Below are positions 15,518 through 23,687 of a stretch of 26,308 nt of DNA, in pieces. The DNA lies in assembly GCA_902495835.1 (NCBI GenBank), contig CABUYS010000006.1, positions 1-26,308 of the forward strand. The letters run 5' to 3'. The position numbers and the translations under genes were made by a program. Origin of the DNA: an uncultured Oscillospiraceae bacterium (lineage in GTDB: Bacteria > Bacillota > Clostridia > Oscillospirales > Acutalibacteraceae). The stretch's first letter is position 1. Each line of letters opens with the position of its first letter. Under the pieces are notes generated by a model. It ran no database searches and was not told where the DNA came from. It saw only the letters and a program-made list of their open reading frames with translations.

Positions 15518-16270
15518 TTAATTATAAAATGTAAATGTAATTGTATCACACAGCCAGTGGAAAAAAATCGGAACAAGAATATTTTTGGATTTGATAAATA
15601 TAATTCCAAAAACGCTTCCTAAGATAAATACCATTATACCTGACAACAGCATTTGAACAATAGAATAATTTGAATTAAAAAACGTTGGTAAGTGTATTAT
15701 TACAAACATAATATTACTTAAAATTATTGCTGATATTACTTTCTTTTTATTTGGTCTTGAGCCCAGTAAAGCGTTTTGTATCCAACCTCTGAAAACTATT
15801 TCTTCAGGAATAGCAGGAACTATTAAACTAAGGTAAGCTTTTTCTGAAAACACAGATAAAAACCCTTCTATATTTGAAAATTTTCTTAATGGTCTGCTTA
15901 AAGAAAAATTTGTAAATTTTGTAAAAATAATACCACATACAAGATATAAAATTATAGGTACCAAGTATCGAAGACATGTTTTTAATTTTACTTTGTTAAA
16001 AAACATATCTTTTAGGTTTATGTAAATGCTTTTTTCGAATAATTTTATTAAAACTACGCTCGGAACAACCCAAACAAGCCACCTTTCTACAGGGAATTTC
16101 AACAGCAAATCAATTGGAAAAACAGGAATGTTGATTATAAAAGGTATAGTGTGAAGTGACCCAAAAATAATGAAATGTAATAAAATAATCGTTGGCAGTA
16201 ATTTGTCTTTTGAAATATAATTTATATTTTTCATCCCCCATCTTAAAGTCCATTTATTATATTTTATCAT
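15518..16270 (-). CDS. CPBP-family intramembrane metalloprotease
   Basis: This 250-residue polytopic membrane protein carries the motifs of the CPBP (CAAX protease and bacteriocin-processing, Abi) family. EEIVFRGW has Glu156, Glu157 and Arg161; His193 lies in a hydrophobic helix (FVIIHLPTFF); a third motif FFHWLCD has His238. The Glu/His residues would form a metal or catalytic site within the membrane. Family members cleave prenylated or peptide substrates or confer bacteriocin immunity; which applies here is unknown. The start is uncertain. ATG 16270 has no ribosome site, and ATG 16234 has GGGGG directly abutting it; a TATAAT at 16256-16261 on the minus strand would favour 16234. It faces the dlt operon tail to tail. 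Confidence 0.85.
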   Translation of the reverse strand: MIKYNKWTLRWGMKNINYISKDKLLPTIILLHFIIFGSLHTIPFIINIPVFPIDLLLKFPVERWLVWVVPSVVLIKLFEKSIYINLKDMFFNKVKLKTCLRYLVPIILYLVCGIIFTKFTNFSLSRPLRKFSNIEGFLSVFSEKAYLSLIVPAIPEEIVFRGWIQNALLGSRPNKKKVISAIILSNIMFVIIHLPTFFNSNYSIVQMLLSGIMVFILGSVFGIIFIKSKNILVPIFFHWLCDTITFTFYN

Positions 16271-16354
16271 AAAATTCGTAATTAAAACAGATATAGAAAT
16301 CGTAATGTTTTATTTTAAATTCACAAATTTTTATAAAAATATTTACATTTTATA

Positions 16355-16383
16355 TTGATGTTTTAATGACTATGTTGTATAAT
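16355..16383 (+). promoter_or_regulatory. Sigma-A promoter of the P-type ATPase gene
   Basis: TTGATG (16355-16360) and a perfect TATAAT (16378-16383) are spaced by 17 bp. The predicted start is about 39 nt before the ATG at 16429. No adjacent metal-sensing regulator gene or clear operator palindrome was found. Confidence 0.65.
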
Positions 16384-16428
16384 TTCATAATAGTGTTAGT
16401 TGTAAAATTATTAAAAAGGAGAATTTAT

Positions 16429-18312
16429 ATGGATACTGATCAAAAAAGAATGTTAACACGAATATTTATAACTTTAGTTTTTCTTGGAATTTTGAATCTT
16501 ATTTCAGTTTCGCCTTCTTTAAAGATATGTCTTTATATTTGCGTGTACTTGATTATAGGTTATGATGTTTTGAAAAAGTCAATATTGGGAATTTTAAAAG
16601 GAAAAGTATTTGACGAAAACTTTTTAATGACCGTGGCAACTCTGGGAGCGTTCGCTTTATCTATATATGAAAAAAACGGAGAGTGTAATGAATCCGTTAC
16701 GGTTATGCTTTTTTATCAAATCGGAGAATTGCTTCAAGATTTTGCTGTTGACAAAAGCAGAAAAAATATCAGTAATTTAATGGACATCAGACCTGACTAT
16801 GCAAACATTGAAAAAAATGGTAAAATTGTAAAAGTTTCTCCTGAAGCCTTGCCTGTGAGTAGTGTAATTATTGTTAATCCGGGAGAAAAAATTCCGATAG
16901 ACGGAGAAATCATTCAAGGGCAATCATCATTAAACACAAGTGCATTAACAGGAGAAAGCGCAGTAAAAGAAGTTGATGTTGGATACAGCGTTATAAGTGG
17001 ATGTATAAATATGACAGGAGTGCTGAAAATCAGTACAACAAAGTGTTTTGGCGATTCTACCGTTTCTAAAATTTTAAAGCTGGTTGAAGAGTCTGAATCT
17101 TTGAAATCCAAATCCGAGAACTTTATTTCAAAATTTGCTAAAATTTATACACCTGTTATTTGTGCGTTGGCAGTTATAATAGCGGTATTTCCGCCTCTTT
17201 TAAGTTCTTTTTTGCCATATGAAGCTTCTTGGGCGGAATGGATATATCGTGCGTTAACATTTTTAGTAATAAGTTGTCCTTGTGCACTTGTTGTAAGTAT
17301 TCCTCTTAGCTTTTTTGCAGGAATCGGAGGAGCCGGAAAAGAAGGCATTTTAATCAAAGGCGCTAATTTTATGGAATCTTTGTCAAAAACGAAAATTGTT
17401 GTTTTTGATAAAACAGGTACACTTACACAGGGTACGTTTGAAGTTAACGGAATTCATCACAATAAACTTGAAAATGAAAAAATTTTGGAATACACAGCCT
17501 TAGCCGAAAGTTCTTCATCACATCCCATAAGTAAAAGTATTCAAAGGGCATATGGGAAAAAACTTGATGTAAATAGAGTTACAAATATAAAGGAAATCAG
17601 TGGACACGGTTTAATTGCAACGGTAGACGGAATTGAGGTTGCAGCAGGAAACAAAAAACTAATGAATAAGCTTGGAATAGATTGCTGTGACTGCAGAAAT
17701 GTGGGAACAATTATACATGTTGCTATAAACGGAGCATATGCGGGTCATATATTAATTTCGGATAGGGAAAAGTCGACGTCAGTTAAAGCGATTGCAGAAC
17801 TTAAAAAGGTAGGCGTAAAAAGAACAGTTATCTTGACCGGTGACGCAGAACGTGTTGCGAAAAAAGTTGCGGAAAATTTAGGAGTAGATGAAGTTCATTC
17901 TGAGATGCTTCCGGCAGATAAAGTTAGAGAAGTCGAGAGAATGCTTAAAGAAAAAAGTCCTCAAGATAAGCTTGCTTTCGTAGGTGACGGAATCAACGAT
18001 GCTCCTGTTTTGTCGCGTTCGGATATCGGTGTAGCGATGGGGGCTTTAGGGTCTGATGCAGCTATAGAGGCGGCAGATGTAGTTTTGATGGATGATGATC
18101 CTTTAAAAGTTTCAAAAGCTATAAAGATATCGAAAAAATGTATGTCTATAGTTCGTGAAAATATATCGTTTGCATTGATAGCAAAATTTGCTTGTTTGGG
18201 ACTTAGCGTTACAGGAATGGCGAATATGTGGTTTGCAGTTTTTGCAGATGTCGGAGTAACAGTAATTGCGGTTTTAAATGCGATTCGTGCGTTGAATGCA
18301 CGTAAACTTTAG
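16429..18312 (+). CDS. P1B-type heavy-metal exporting ATPase (Zn/Cd/Pb type)
   Basis: This 627-residue ATPase uses ATP to pump divalent metal ions out across the membrane. It has the family motifs in order: TGES (174-177), the membrane CPC metal site (283-285), DKTGT with phosphorylated Asp327, the HP motif in SSSHPIS (365-366), and GDGINDAPV. The last membrane region carries ADVG with Asp607, the aspartate typical of the Zn/Cd/Pb subgroup (CadA/ZntA) rather than the copper pumps. It lacks an N-terminal HMA metal-binding domain, so it is shorter than CadA. ATG 16429 is chosen for AAGGAG at 16416-16421; an in-frame ATG at 16366 lies upstream of the promoter's -10 box. It stands alone, with a terminator downstream. 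Confidence 0.93.
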   Translation: MDTDQKRMLTRIFITLVFLGILNLISVSPSLKICLYICVYLIIGYDVLKKSILGILKGKVFDENFLMTVATLGAFALSIYEKNGECNESVTVMLFYQIGELLQDFAVDKSRKNISNLMDIRPDYANIEKNGKIVKVSPEALPVSSVIIVNPGEKIPIDGEIIQGQSSLNTSALTGESAVKEVDVGYSVISGCINMTGVLKISTTKCFGDSTVSKILKLVEESESLKSKSENFISKFAKIYTPVICALAVIIAVFPPLLSSFLPYEASWAEWIYRALTFLVISCPCALVVSIPLSFFAGIGGAGKEGILIKGANFMESLSKTKIVVFDKTGTLTQGTFEVNGIHHNKLENEKILEYTALAESSSSHPISKSIQRAYGKKLDVNRVTNIKEISGHGLIATVDGIEVAAGNKKLMNKLGIDCCDCRNVGTIIHVAINGAYAGHILISDREKSTSVKAIAELKKVGVKRTVILTGDAERVAKKVAENLGVDEVHSEMLPADKVREVERMLKEKSPQDKLAFVGDGINDAPVLSRSDIGVAMGALGSDAAIEAADVVLMDDDPLKVSKAIKISKKCMSIVRENISFALIAKFACLGLSVTGMANMWFAVFADVGVTVIAVLNAIRALNARKL

Positions 18313-18554
18313 AGATGAATTATAAGAATATGGGGGAGAGAGGGCATTTTAATTTCGATATATAGTATAAAACGTACTATAAGTTATGTTTTAAAACATG
18401 TTCAAATTTAGGAACCTTAGGCAAGTTAGTTATTGCTTAGAGGTGCATATTGATTGTTTGGTGTTTTAACAAGTAAGCAATTTGAATATAATCTAAGATT
18501 AATAATTCAAAAAGAAGGGGACTGAAAAATAAATTTTTTATAGAATCTATCTAG

Positions 18555-18606
18555 AAAAAACATGGGCCGAAAATAGATATAATCCATTTTCGGCCCTAAA
18601 TTTTTT
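18555..18606. terminator. Bidirectional intrinsic terminator between two convergent genes
   Basis: An 11-bp stem GGGCCGAAAAT (18564-18574) with ATTTTCGGCCC (18586-18596) is flanked on both sides by T-runs in the respective direction: TTTTTT at 18601-18606 on plus, and six T on minus at 18555-18560. It ends both the ATPase transcript and the large minus-strand gene. The ~240 bp between the ATPase stop and this stem hold nothing I recognise. Confidence 0.85.
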
Positions 18607-18620
18607 ATGGCTGCTTACTC

Positions 18621-21600
18621 TTAGCTCCATTCGTCAAGTGAATCAACACTTACTAAGATTTCTGCTCTTTTGTTTTCATCATTTGTTTCCGAATATTCTC
18701 TAGCAAGTTCTTCTAATGTTACACAATTACCTACAATTTCATTCAATCTTCCATACTCCTCTTCATCTTTGGTACTGAAATGAGTTAAGCTACGTGATAA
18801 ACTCTTATCGAAATCTCTAATTTTTTTTGAATATTTTTCAAAATCACCTTCTGAATTAAGATTTTGCACCTCTTTGCATAACTGAGTAAACGTCTCCCCG
18901 GCATCTTGCGAATTAATATATTCATTTTGAGGATTACTAGTTCCTACTCTATTTGTAAGAGATTTTCTCCAATCTCTGTGTTCTTGGTTAGATTCTGAAT
19001 TACCGTCCTTGTGTGATTTTCTAGAATTGTCATCATTGGTAGATTCAGAACCTTGCACTTTTCTAAGTTTTTTCCCTTTTATTATCTCTTCGTTTAAAGC
19101 AGATCTACCATTAGAAGGTGTCGAATTTGCTGACCTAGGTGAAGTTTTTGGTGCTGCAGGAGCTGGTGGTGCTTTTTTTGACGCTGCCTCTGCTGAGGAT
19201 GATACTGTAGGAGCTTTTACTATTTTATCTTGTTCTATGTCTGTATAGTCATCATCGTTATCGTCGTCGTCCTCTATAAAGCGTCTCCGATTATTTACCC
19301 CTTTCTGTAACATATCATTTATAGAATTACCTTCCTTGTGTGATTTTCTAGAATTGTCATCATTGGGCAATTCAGAACCTTGTACTTTTCTAAGTTTTTT
19401 TCCTTCTCTTACCTGTTTAAGTAAGTCTTCGTTTACAGCAGGTTTACTATCAGTAGGTGTAGTTTTTGGTGCTGCCGGAGCTGGCGGTGCTGGTGGTGCG
19501 GCTGGAGCAGATACTGAGGGTTGAGATTTTGCTGGTCTCGGCGGAAGCTGTGGTGGAGGTGTTTCATCTGATTTCCGTTCTCCCATAGCTTTGGATGCAG
19601 GTGGATGAGGTAGTGGTCGAGACGATGAAGTTTGTTGACGAGCCAACTTAAATTTTCCTATTGTCTCCCTTCCTTCATTTAAACTTTTTTCATAATAATT
19701 GTCTAAAGAAGATTTTGGATAGGCGGCTTTATGATATTGAATTCTAATATCTAACTCATCGCACAAAGCCTTTAAAAAATCAAACATTGCTCTCACATAC
19801 TTTCGATTATCTCCATACAGCATACTTCCATTACATATAGAAACTATCGTCCCGATGTCTGAACTCAAATCAAGCATTTCTTTACCTGGTGTGATGCCAC
19901 TTCTTCTAGAAAGACGTTGGATAAAATCGCGAACAACTTTAAATACAGGAGCCGTCTTATCATTAATATCTGGATTTTTAAACATCTCACGGCATCGCTC
20001 TCTGACTTCAGCTTTTTCACTTATACGATGCTGCCATTTTTTCTCTTCTTCTGGACTTAGCACTGAATTATTTTGAATTGGCCGCGGAGGCAGTTCTTTG
20101 TATTTACTTAATATATCCGTTATATATTTTATATCTTCTCGTGTATGTTTTAACTCTGTGAGCAAAGTTTCTAGCAAATTACGTACTGTTTCAAATATCT
20201 TTTTGACTGTATCATATAAATTTACATCATTTTGTATATCGTCCTTTAAATTAATAAAAATGTTTTCCAAAATGTGAGCTGCAGGATATTGATTTTTGCT
20301 AGCATCCTCTGTTGTTTTTAAAGCTTCAATAAAATTGAGCACATTTTGACCAGCTCTACTACGCCAAACAGGGTTTCCATCAGTTTCCCTATTAAGTTCA
20401 CTTTTAATTTCTTTTAAATCTGCAATACATTTATTTCTTCGATCTTTCACATCTTTAGGTACGGGTAGTTTAGGCAAAGGCCGAGGTTTAGGAGTTTTTT
20501 GAGGATCAGATGAGGGAGGTGTCGCGTCTGAGTTTGAAAAAGGTGATCTATCGTATTCTTTTACCTTCTCTCTACCTTCTTCTATATTTTTTTCTATATT
20601 GTCTGTTAAATTTTCCGTGTGTCCTAGATATTCACATAAATTTGACAACAAATCACGTGCTTTTTTAGCTATAATTTTTACATTTTCATCTACCGGTAAA
20701 ATAAAGTAACAGTTCACTAAAATATCTTTTGCTCCAGTGATATTTGAGTTTAAAATATTTATTTCTTCACTTTCTTTTAAACCGTTAATCCAGTTAAGAA
20801 CTTTACCTCTAATTCCCTTCTTCCAATCAGGTGCTTTTGTAAGTAGTTTAATTCCAATTGTTTTTAATTCCTTAATACCTGCTAATATTTCTAATGTCGG
20901 TTTTGTTGTCTTTTCTTGTGCTTTTGCTGCCGATGATGATACGGCTATCGGGGGTTTAGATTTTGATTCTGGTTTCGCCGCTGTCTTTGGATTTTGATGA
21001 GTAGAAGTCTTTCCTTTTTCTGATTTATCTTGGGTAGATTTATTCGCAGAGTTACTCTGTGAATGAAGTTCTTTAAGTTTATTAGATATTTCTCCAGCTT
21101 TCTTCAAAGTTTTTTTACAAAATGCTACTGTACGCTCCCTTTTCATTTTAGAATCTTTGCCGTTACCTTTTAAATTTCTAGGAATAATTGAAGAACTGCA
21201 GTCAGCCCATTCTTCAAAAAATGAAATTATAAACGAAGATATCTTTTCACTTGTTGCATCATCTATACGCGTTACATTGATATTTTTAGTTGTTTTTGAA
21301 AATCTGTTGTAAAACTCTCCTAAAAATTTACCAGTATTTGAATGCCCTTTTTTCATGAATTTTTTTATAATTGGGCTATTGAAAAAATCAATAAGAGCAT
21401 CTAGGATTACTTGCACATAATTTTCGCTTGTTGCACCGCTTATTTTGGCTAATATTTTGTCTAATTCGGTTGTTAAGACAGTAGCGTCCTTTTCATGAGC
21501 TATATGAATTTTTTTGACTCTTGCTAACATTTCTTTGTATGCTTTTTTGTATTTACCAGGAGGTAATTCATTAATATATTTTTCAACACCACTAAATTCA

Positions 21601-21773
21601 GCACTAAAATTACTTCTTTTGTTTGTGGTTGATGCATTAGTTTTTGATGCATTAGTTTTTTTTGAAAACAACCTTCCAACGCTACCTAATACCTTATCAA
21701 GATGACCTTCAGGTACGAATTTTCGGGTTAATTGCACAAGTTTCTCAAACACTTCATTACATGCGTTGTCCAT
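18621..21773 (-). CDS. Large WH2/proline-rich protein, candidate actin-nucleating effector
   Basis: I do not recognise this 1050-residue protein as a named family, but its parts are readable. Residues 1-240 are helical. Three similar helical domains of ~115 residues follow (about 293-407, 443-560, 588-712), separated by Pro/Ser/Lys linkers with PxxP motifs (RPLPKLPVPK, ELPPRP, PPPQLPPRPAK). Residues 753-775 are Pro/Ala-rich. Residues 778-798 match the WH2 actin-monomer-binding pattern (DLLKQVREGKKLRKV), followed by INDMLQKGVNNRRRF and an acidic patch (IEDDDDNDDDYTDIE, 833-847). A second Pro-rich/WH2-like copy lies at 865-910. The tail ends SLDEWS. This order recalls the WASP-type Pro-WH2-central-acidic region. 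No signal peptide is present, so delivery to a host would need a dedicated route. AAGGAG lies 7 nt before the ATG. Confidence 0.8.
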   Translation of the reverse strand: MDNACNEVFEKLVQLTRKFVPEGHLDKVLGSVGRLFSKKTNASKTNASTTNKRSNFSAEFSGVEKYINELPPGKYKKAYKEMLARVKKIHIAHEKDATVLTTELDKILAKISGATSENYVQVILDALIDFFNSPIIKKFMKKGHSNTGKFLGEFYNRFSKTTKNINVTRIDDATSEKISSFIISFFEEWADCSSSIIPRNLKGNGKDSKMKRERTVAFCKKTLKKAGEISNKLKELHSQSNSANKSTQDKSEKGKTSTHQNPKTAAKPESKSKPPIAVSSSAAKAQEKTTKPTLEILAGIKELKTIGIKLLTKAPDWKKGIRGKVLNWINGLKESEEINILNSNITGAKDILVNCYFILPVDENVKIIAKKARDLLSNLCEYLGHTENLTDNIEKNIEEGREKVKEYDRSPFSNSDATPPSSDPQKTPKPRPLPKLPVPKDVKDRRNKCIADLKEIKSELNRETDGNPVWRSRAGQNVLNFIEALKTTEDASKNQYPAAHILENIFINLKDDIQNDVNLYDTVKKIFETVRNLLETLLTELKHTREDIKYITDILSKYKELPPRPIQNNSVLSPEEEKKWQHRISEKAEVRERCREMFKNPDINDKTAPVFKVVRDFIQRLSRRSGITPGKEMLDLSSDIGTIVSICNGSMLYGDNRKYVRAMFDFLKALCDELDIRIQYHKAAYPKSSLDNYYEKSLNEGRETIGKFKLARQQTSSSRPLPHPPASKAMGERKSDETPPPQLPPRPAKSQPSVSAPAAPPAPPAPAAPKTTPTDSKPAVNEDLLKQVREGKKLRKVQGSELPNDDNSRKSHKEGNSINDMLQKGVNNRRRFIEDDDDNDDDYTDIEQDKIVKAPTVSSSAEAASKKAPPAPAAPKTSPRSANSTPSNGRSALNEEIIKGKKLRKVQGSESTNDDNSRKSHKDGNSESNQEHRDWRKSLTNRVGTSNPQNEYINSQDAGETFTQLCKEVQNLNSEGDFEKYSKKIRDFDKSLSRSLTHFSTKDEEEYGRLNEIVGNCVTLEELAREYSETNDENKRAEILVSVDSLDEWS
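18997..19080 (-). repeat. Direct repeat copy 2 encoding the second WH2-like module
   Basis: About 84 bp closely match 19324-19407 at a 327-bp offset (109 codons), encoding GKKLRKVQGSE and NDDNSRKSHKDGNS. The high nucleotide identity, including silent positions, points to a recent internal duplication or gene conversion. Confidence 0.8.
19324..19407 (-). repeat. Direct repeat copy 1 encoding the first WH2-like module
   Basis: Partner of 18997-19080. It encodes GKKLRKVQGSE and NDDNSRKSHKEGNS of the first, full-length WH2 copy. Confidence 0.8.
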
Positions 21774-21891
21774 ATTATCACTCCTTAATTTTTATGTGTA
21801 AACTAATTATTCAGATTATTTTAATGATATAAGATTAATTTTTATTTTAGGAAAACTTCAAATTATAAGTTCTAGATGCACGTAATTAAGT

Positions 21892-22971
21892 TTACCAACG
21901 AGTTGATTGTAAAAATCTTTTTCCTTCATTTAAATTTTCTTTAAATAAGCTAGATTTATCATCATTTTTAATACTCATTTCATCACACAAAGCTTTCAAC
22001 AGATTACATAATACTTTGAATACATCGGATAAATCCGAAAATTTAGGTAAGAGAGGTTCACATTGCTTAAGAATCTTCGTTGTTCTACCAATCCATGTGT
22101 CCAAATGCATTATGACTTTTGGCATCTTTTCATAGCCGTTGATTAATATGTTAATATCATTATAAATTTTTGTTTTAATTGGATGACGAGGTCCATCAAG
22201 AAGTTTAATTTTTATTTCTTTTAATTCATCAATACAATTTGCTATTTGATCTTCGATAAGGTGTAATTTTTCCTCTTCTGATTCAGGAACATCTGACTGT
22301 GGATTCGAGTTATCTCTCGCTAAAATCCATTCAAGTTTATCACGTACCTCACCTACTTTATCTAAAACTCCTTATATTCATCATAAATTTTGCAAAGTTC
22401 TTTAAAAAGTTTCCCACTGACTGAAAAACTTTTTTTCATAAACCTTTTCACAACTGAGCTTTCAAGAAATTCGCCTATTGCTGTCTCGATTTCTTTCCTA
22501 TTTTTTCCCCCTCTTAAATTTTTAATGAGTATGTGCAACTGTCTCACTAGATTATTAGTTTGTTCTTTATGAATTTCTTCCTTTTTTTGATATTATCTGT
22601 CTTATTTACGACCGTCTGTATTAATTTTTAAAGTTTTCTTTAACTGTATCATCTCTTTCTAAACCATCAATCTAAACCATCAATTTTTTTCATAATATTC
22701 GTAGCAGTTAATTTTCTTATGCATTCTGAACAAGCCTTTTCAAAGATTTTTGCATTATCTTGGCTTTTTGCGCCTTTATTGATTTTTCCCTGTGCTTCTC
22801 TAAGAATTTTTTTACGATTGCAACAATAGCACCTATGTCTTTAAATGCTAAGGAATCTAATTCATCTCCCAATATTTTTAACATATCACTGATATCTATA
22901 CTACTATCGTCAATGATAGTTTTTGTAGTAGTATTGAGAGCAGCGTTAATAATTTGCGTAGTATCACCCAC
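21892..22971 (-). pseudogene. Decayed paralogue of the WH2/proline-rich protein gene
   Basis: Reading the minus strand from a GTG at 22971 (GAGGAG 8 nt upstream) gives 83-84 helical residues, then a stop. A second frame (about 22592-22362) has ESSVVKRFMKKSFSVSGK, matching NSPIIKKFMKKGHSNTGK of the large neighbour (residues 132-149). After a one-base frameshift in a T-run near 22365, a third frame runs to 21892 and contains CIDELKEIKIKL and LLKALCDEMSIK ... ENLNEGK. These match CIADLKEIKSEL and FLKALCDELDIR ... SLNEGR of the neighbour. A 13-bp tandem duplication (22659-22684) causes another shift. The copy lacks any Pro-rich, WH2 or acidic part. It lies 118 bp upstream of the intact gene in the same orientation, so a tandem duplication followed by decay is the simplest reading. 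Confidence 0.82.
22659..22684. repeat. 13-bp exact tandem duplication in the decayed paralogue
   Basis: CTAAACCATCAAT occurs twice in direct succession (22659-22671, 22672-22684). Removing one copy extends one minus-strand frame by about a dozen codons. It looks like a replication-slippage lesion. Confidence 0.85.
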
Positions 22972-23099
22972 ATCTATCACTCCTCATAATATATTTTGGT
23001 ATTATTTTAACAATTTAATCTTAATATGTCAATTGATTATTTGCATTATTATTAGAATAATAATTTTTAAATCCAAAAATAAATATTATATACTGATGA

Positions 23100-23517
23100 A
23101 CGGCTTCAGAAAGAGGTATTCTTAAAGTTATCGAAAATATAAGAAAATTTGCAGTTTGACAAAATGACTTAAAAAACACTTTTGAAATTGCTTATTTCCA
23201 AGAAAGAGAAGATTGAGAGAGAAACAAATAAAAATTTTGATGAGCTATTGAAAAAACTTCTGTCAGTCGAATAAAACAAAACGGCAAAAAGTGCGGAAAC
23301 TTCAGGGGCTGAAAAAGACAAAGAATAATCCGAAGAAGTCAAAAAAATAAATGCCAACTAATTACTTAAGTTAGAATTTAAGCGAATTTCATGGAGACAG
23401 TTTACATCAAGTGAGGCGGAGAGAGTAGCAGAAAATTTAAAAGTTACTTTTTCTGAATCTCCCCAAAAAATAACAAAAAACATTCTAAAAAGCTTCAATA
23501 TAATGAGCCAAAACTAA
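23100..23517 (+). pseudogene. Decayed plus-strand gene of unknown family
   Basis: The plus strand has a protein-like composition broken by stops. One frame reads ASERGILKVIENIRKFAV, TGA, QNDLKNTFEIAYFQERED. A shifted frame continues KKEKIERETNKNFDELLKK, LLSVE, TAA, NKTAKSAETSGAEKDKE, TAA, SEEVKKINAN, TAA, LLKLEFKRISWRQFTSSE, AERVAENLKVTFSESPQK, and ends at TAA 23515-23517. The Lys/Glu-rich helical character and the strong plus-strand terminator directly after it argue for a former gene. I do not recognise the family. No start codon with a ribosome site was found at the left edge. Confidence 0.55.
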
Positions 23518-23545
23518 CTCAAAATATTGAAGCTTTATTTTTTTA
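23489..23545 (+). terminator. Intrinsic terminator after the decayed plus-strand gene
   Basis: A perfect 13-bp stem AAAGCTTCAATAT (23489-23501) with ATATTGAAGCTTT (23524-23536) and a 22-nt loop is followed by ATTTTTTTATT. The stop of the decayed frame lies in the loop. Confidence 0.7.
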
Positions 23546-23687
23546 TTATTTAAAAAAGTTGTGAAATATCAGGATTTATAAGTTTTTCACAGAGTCCTTG
23601 AAATCTCAGAACTTACAAATTATAAGCTTTTGCGATAAACACTAGATATTTGATAATTATACACAGAACTATAAAAAATATTAAATA

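Noticed and set aside
16366..16428. Earlier in-frame start for the P-type ATPase
   Set aside because: It lies upstream of the -10 box of the best promoter and lacks a ribosome site, whereas ATG 16429 has AAGGAG at good spacing.
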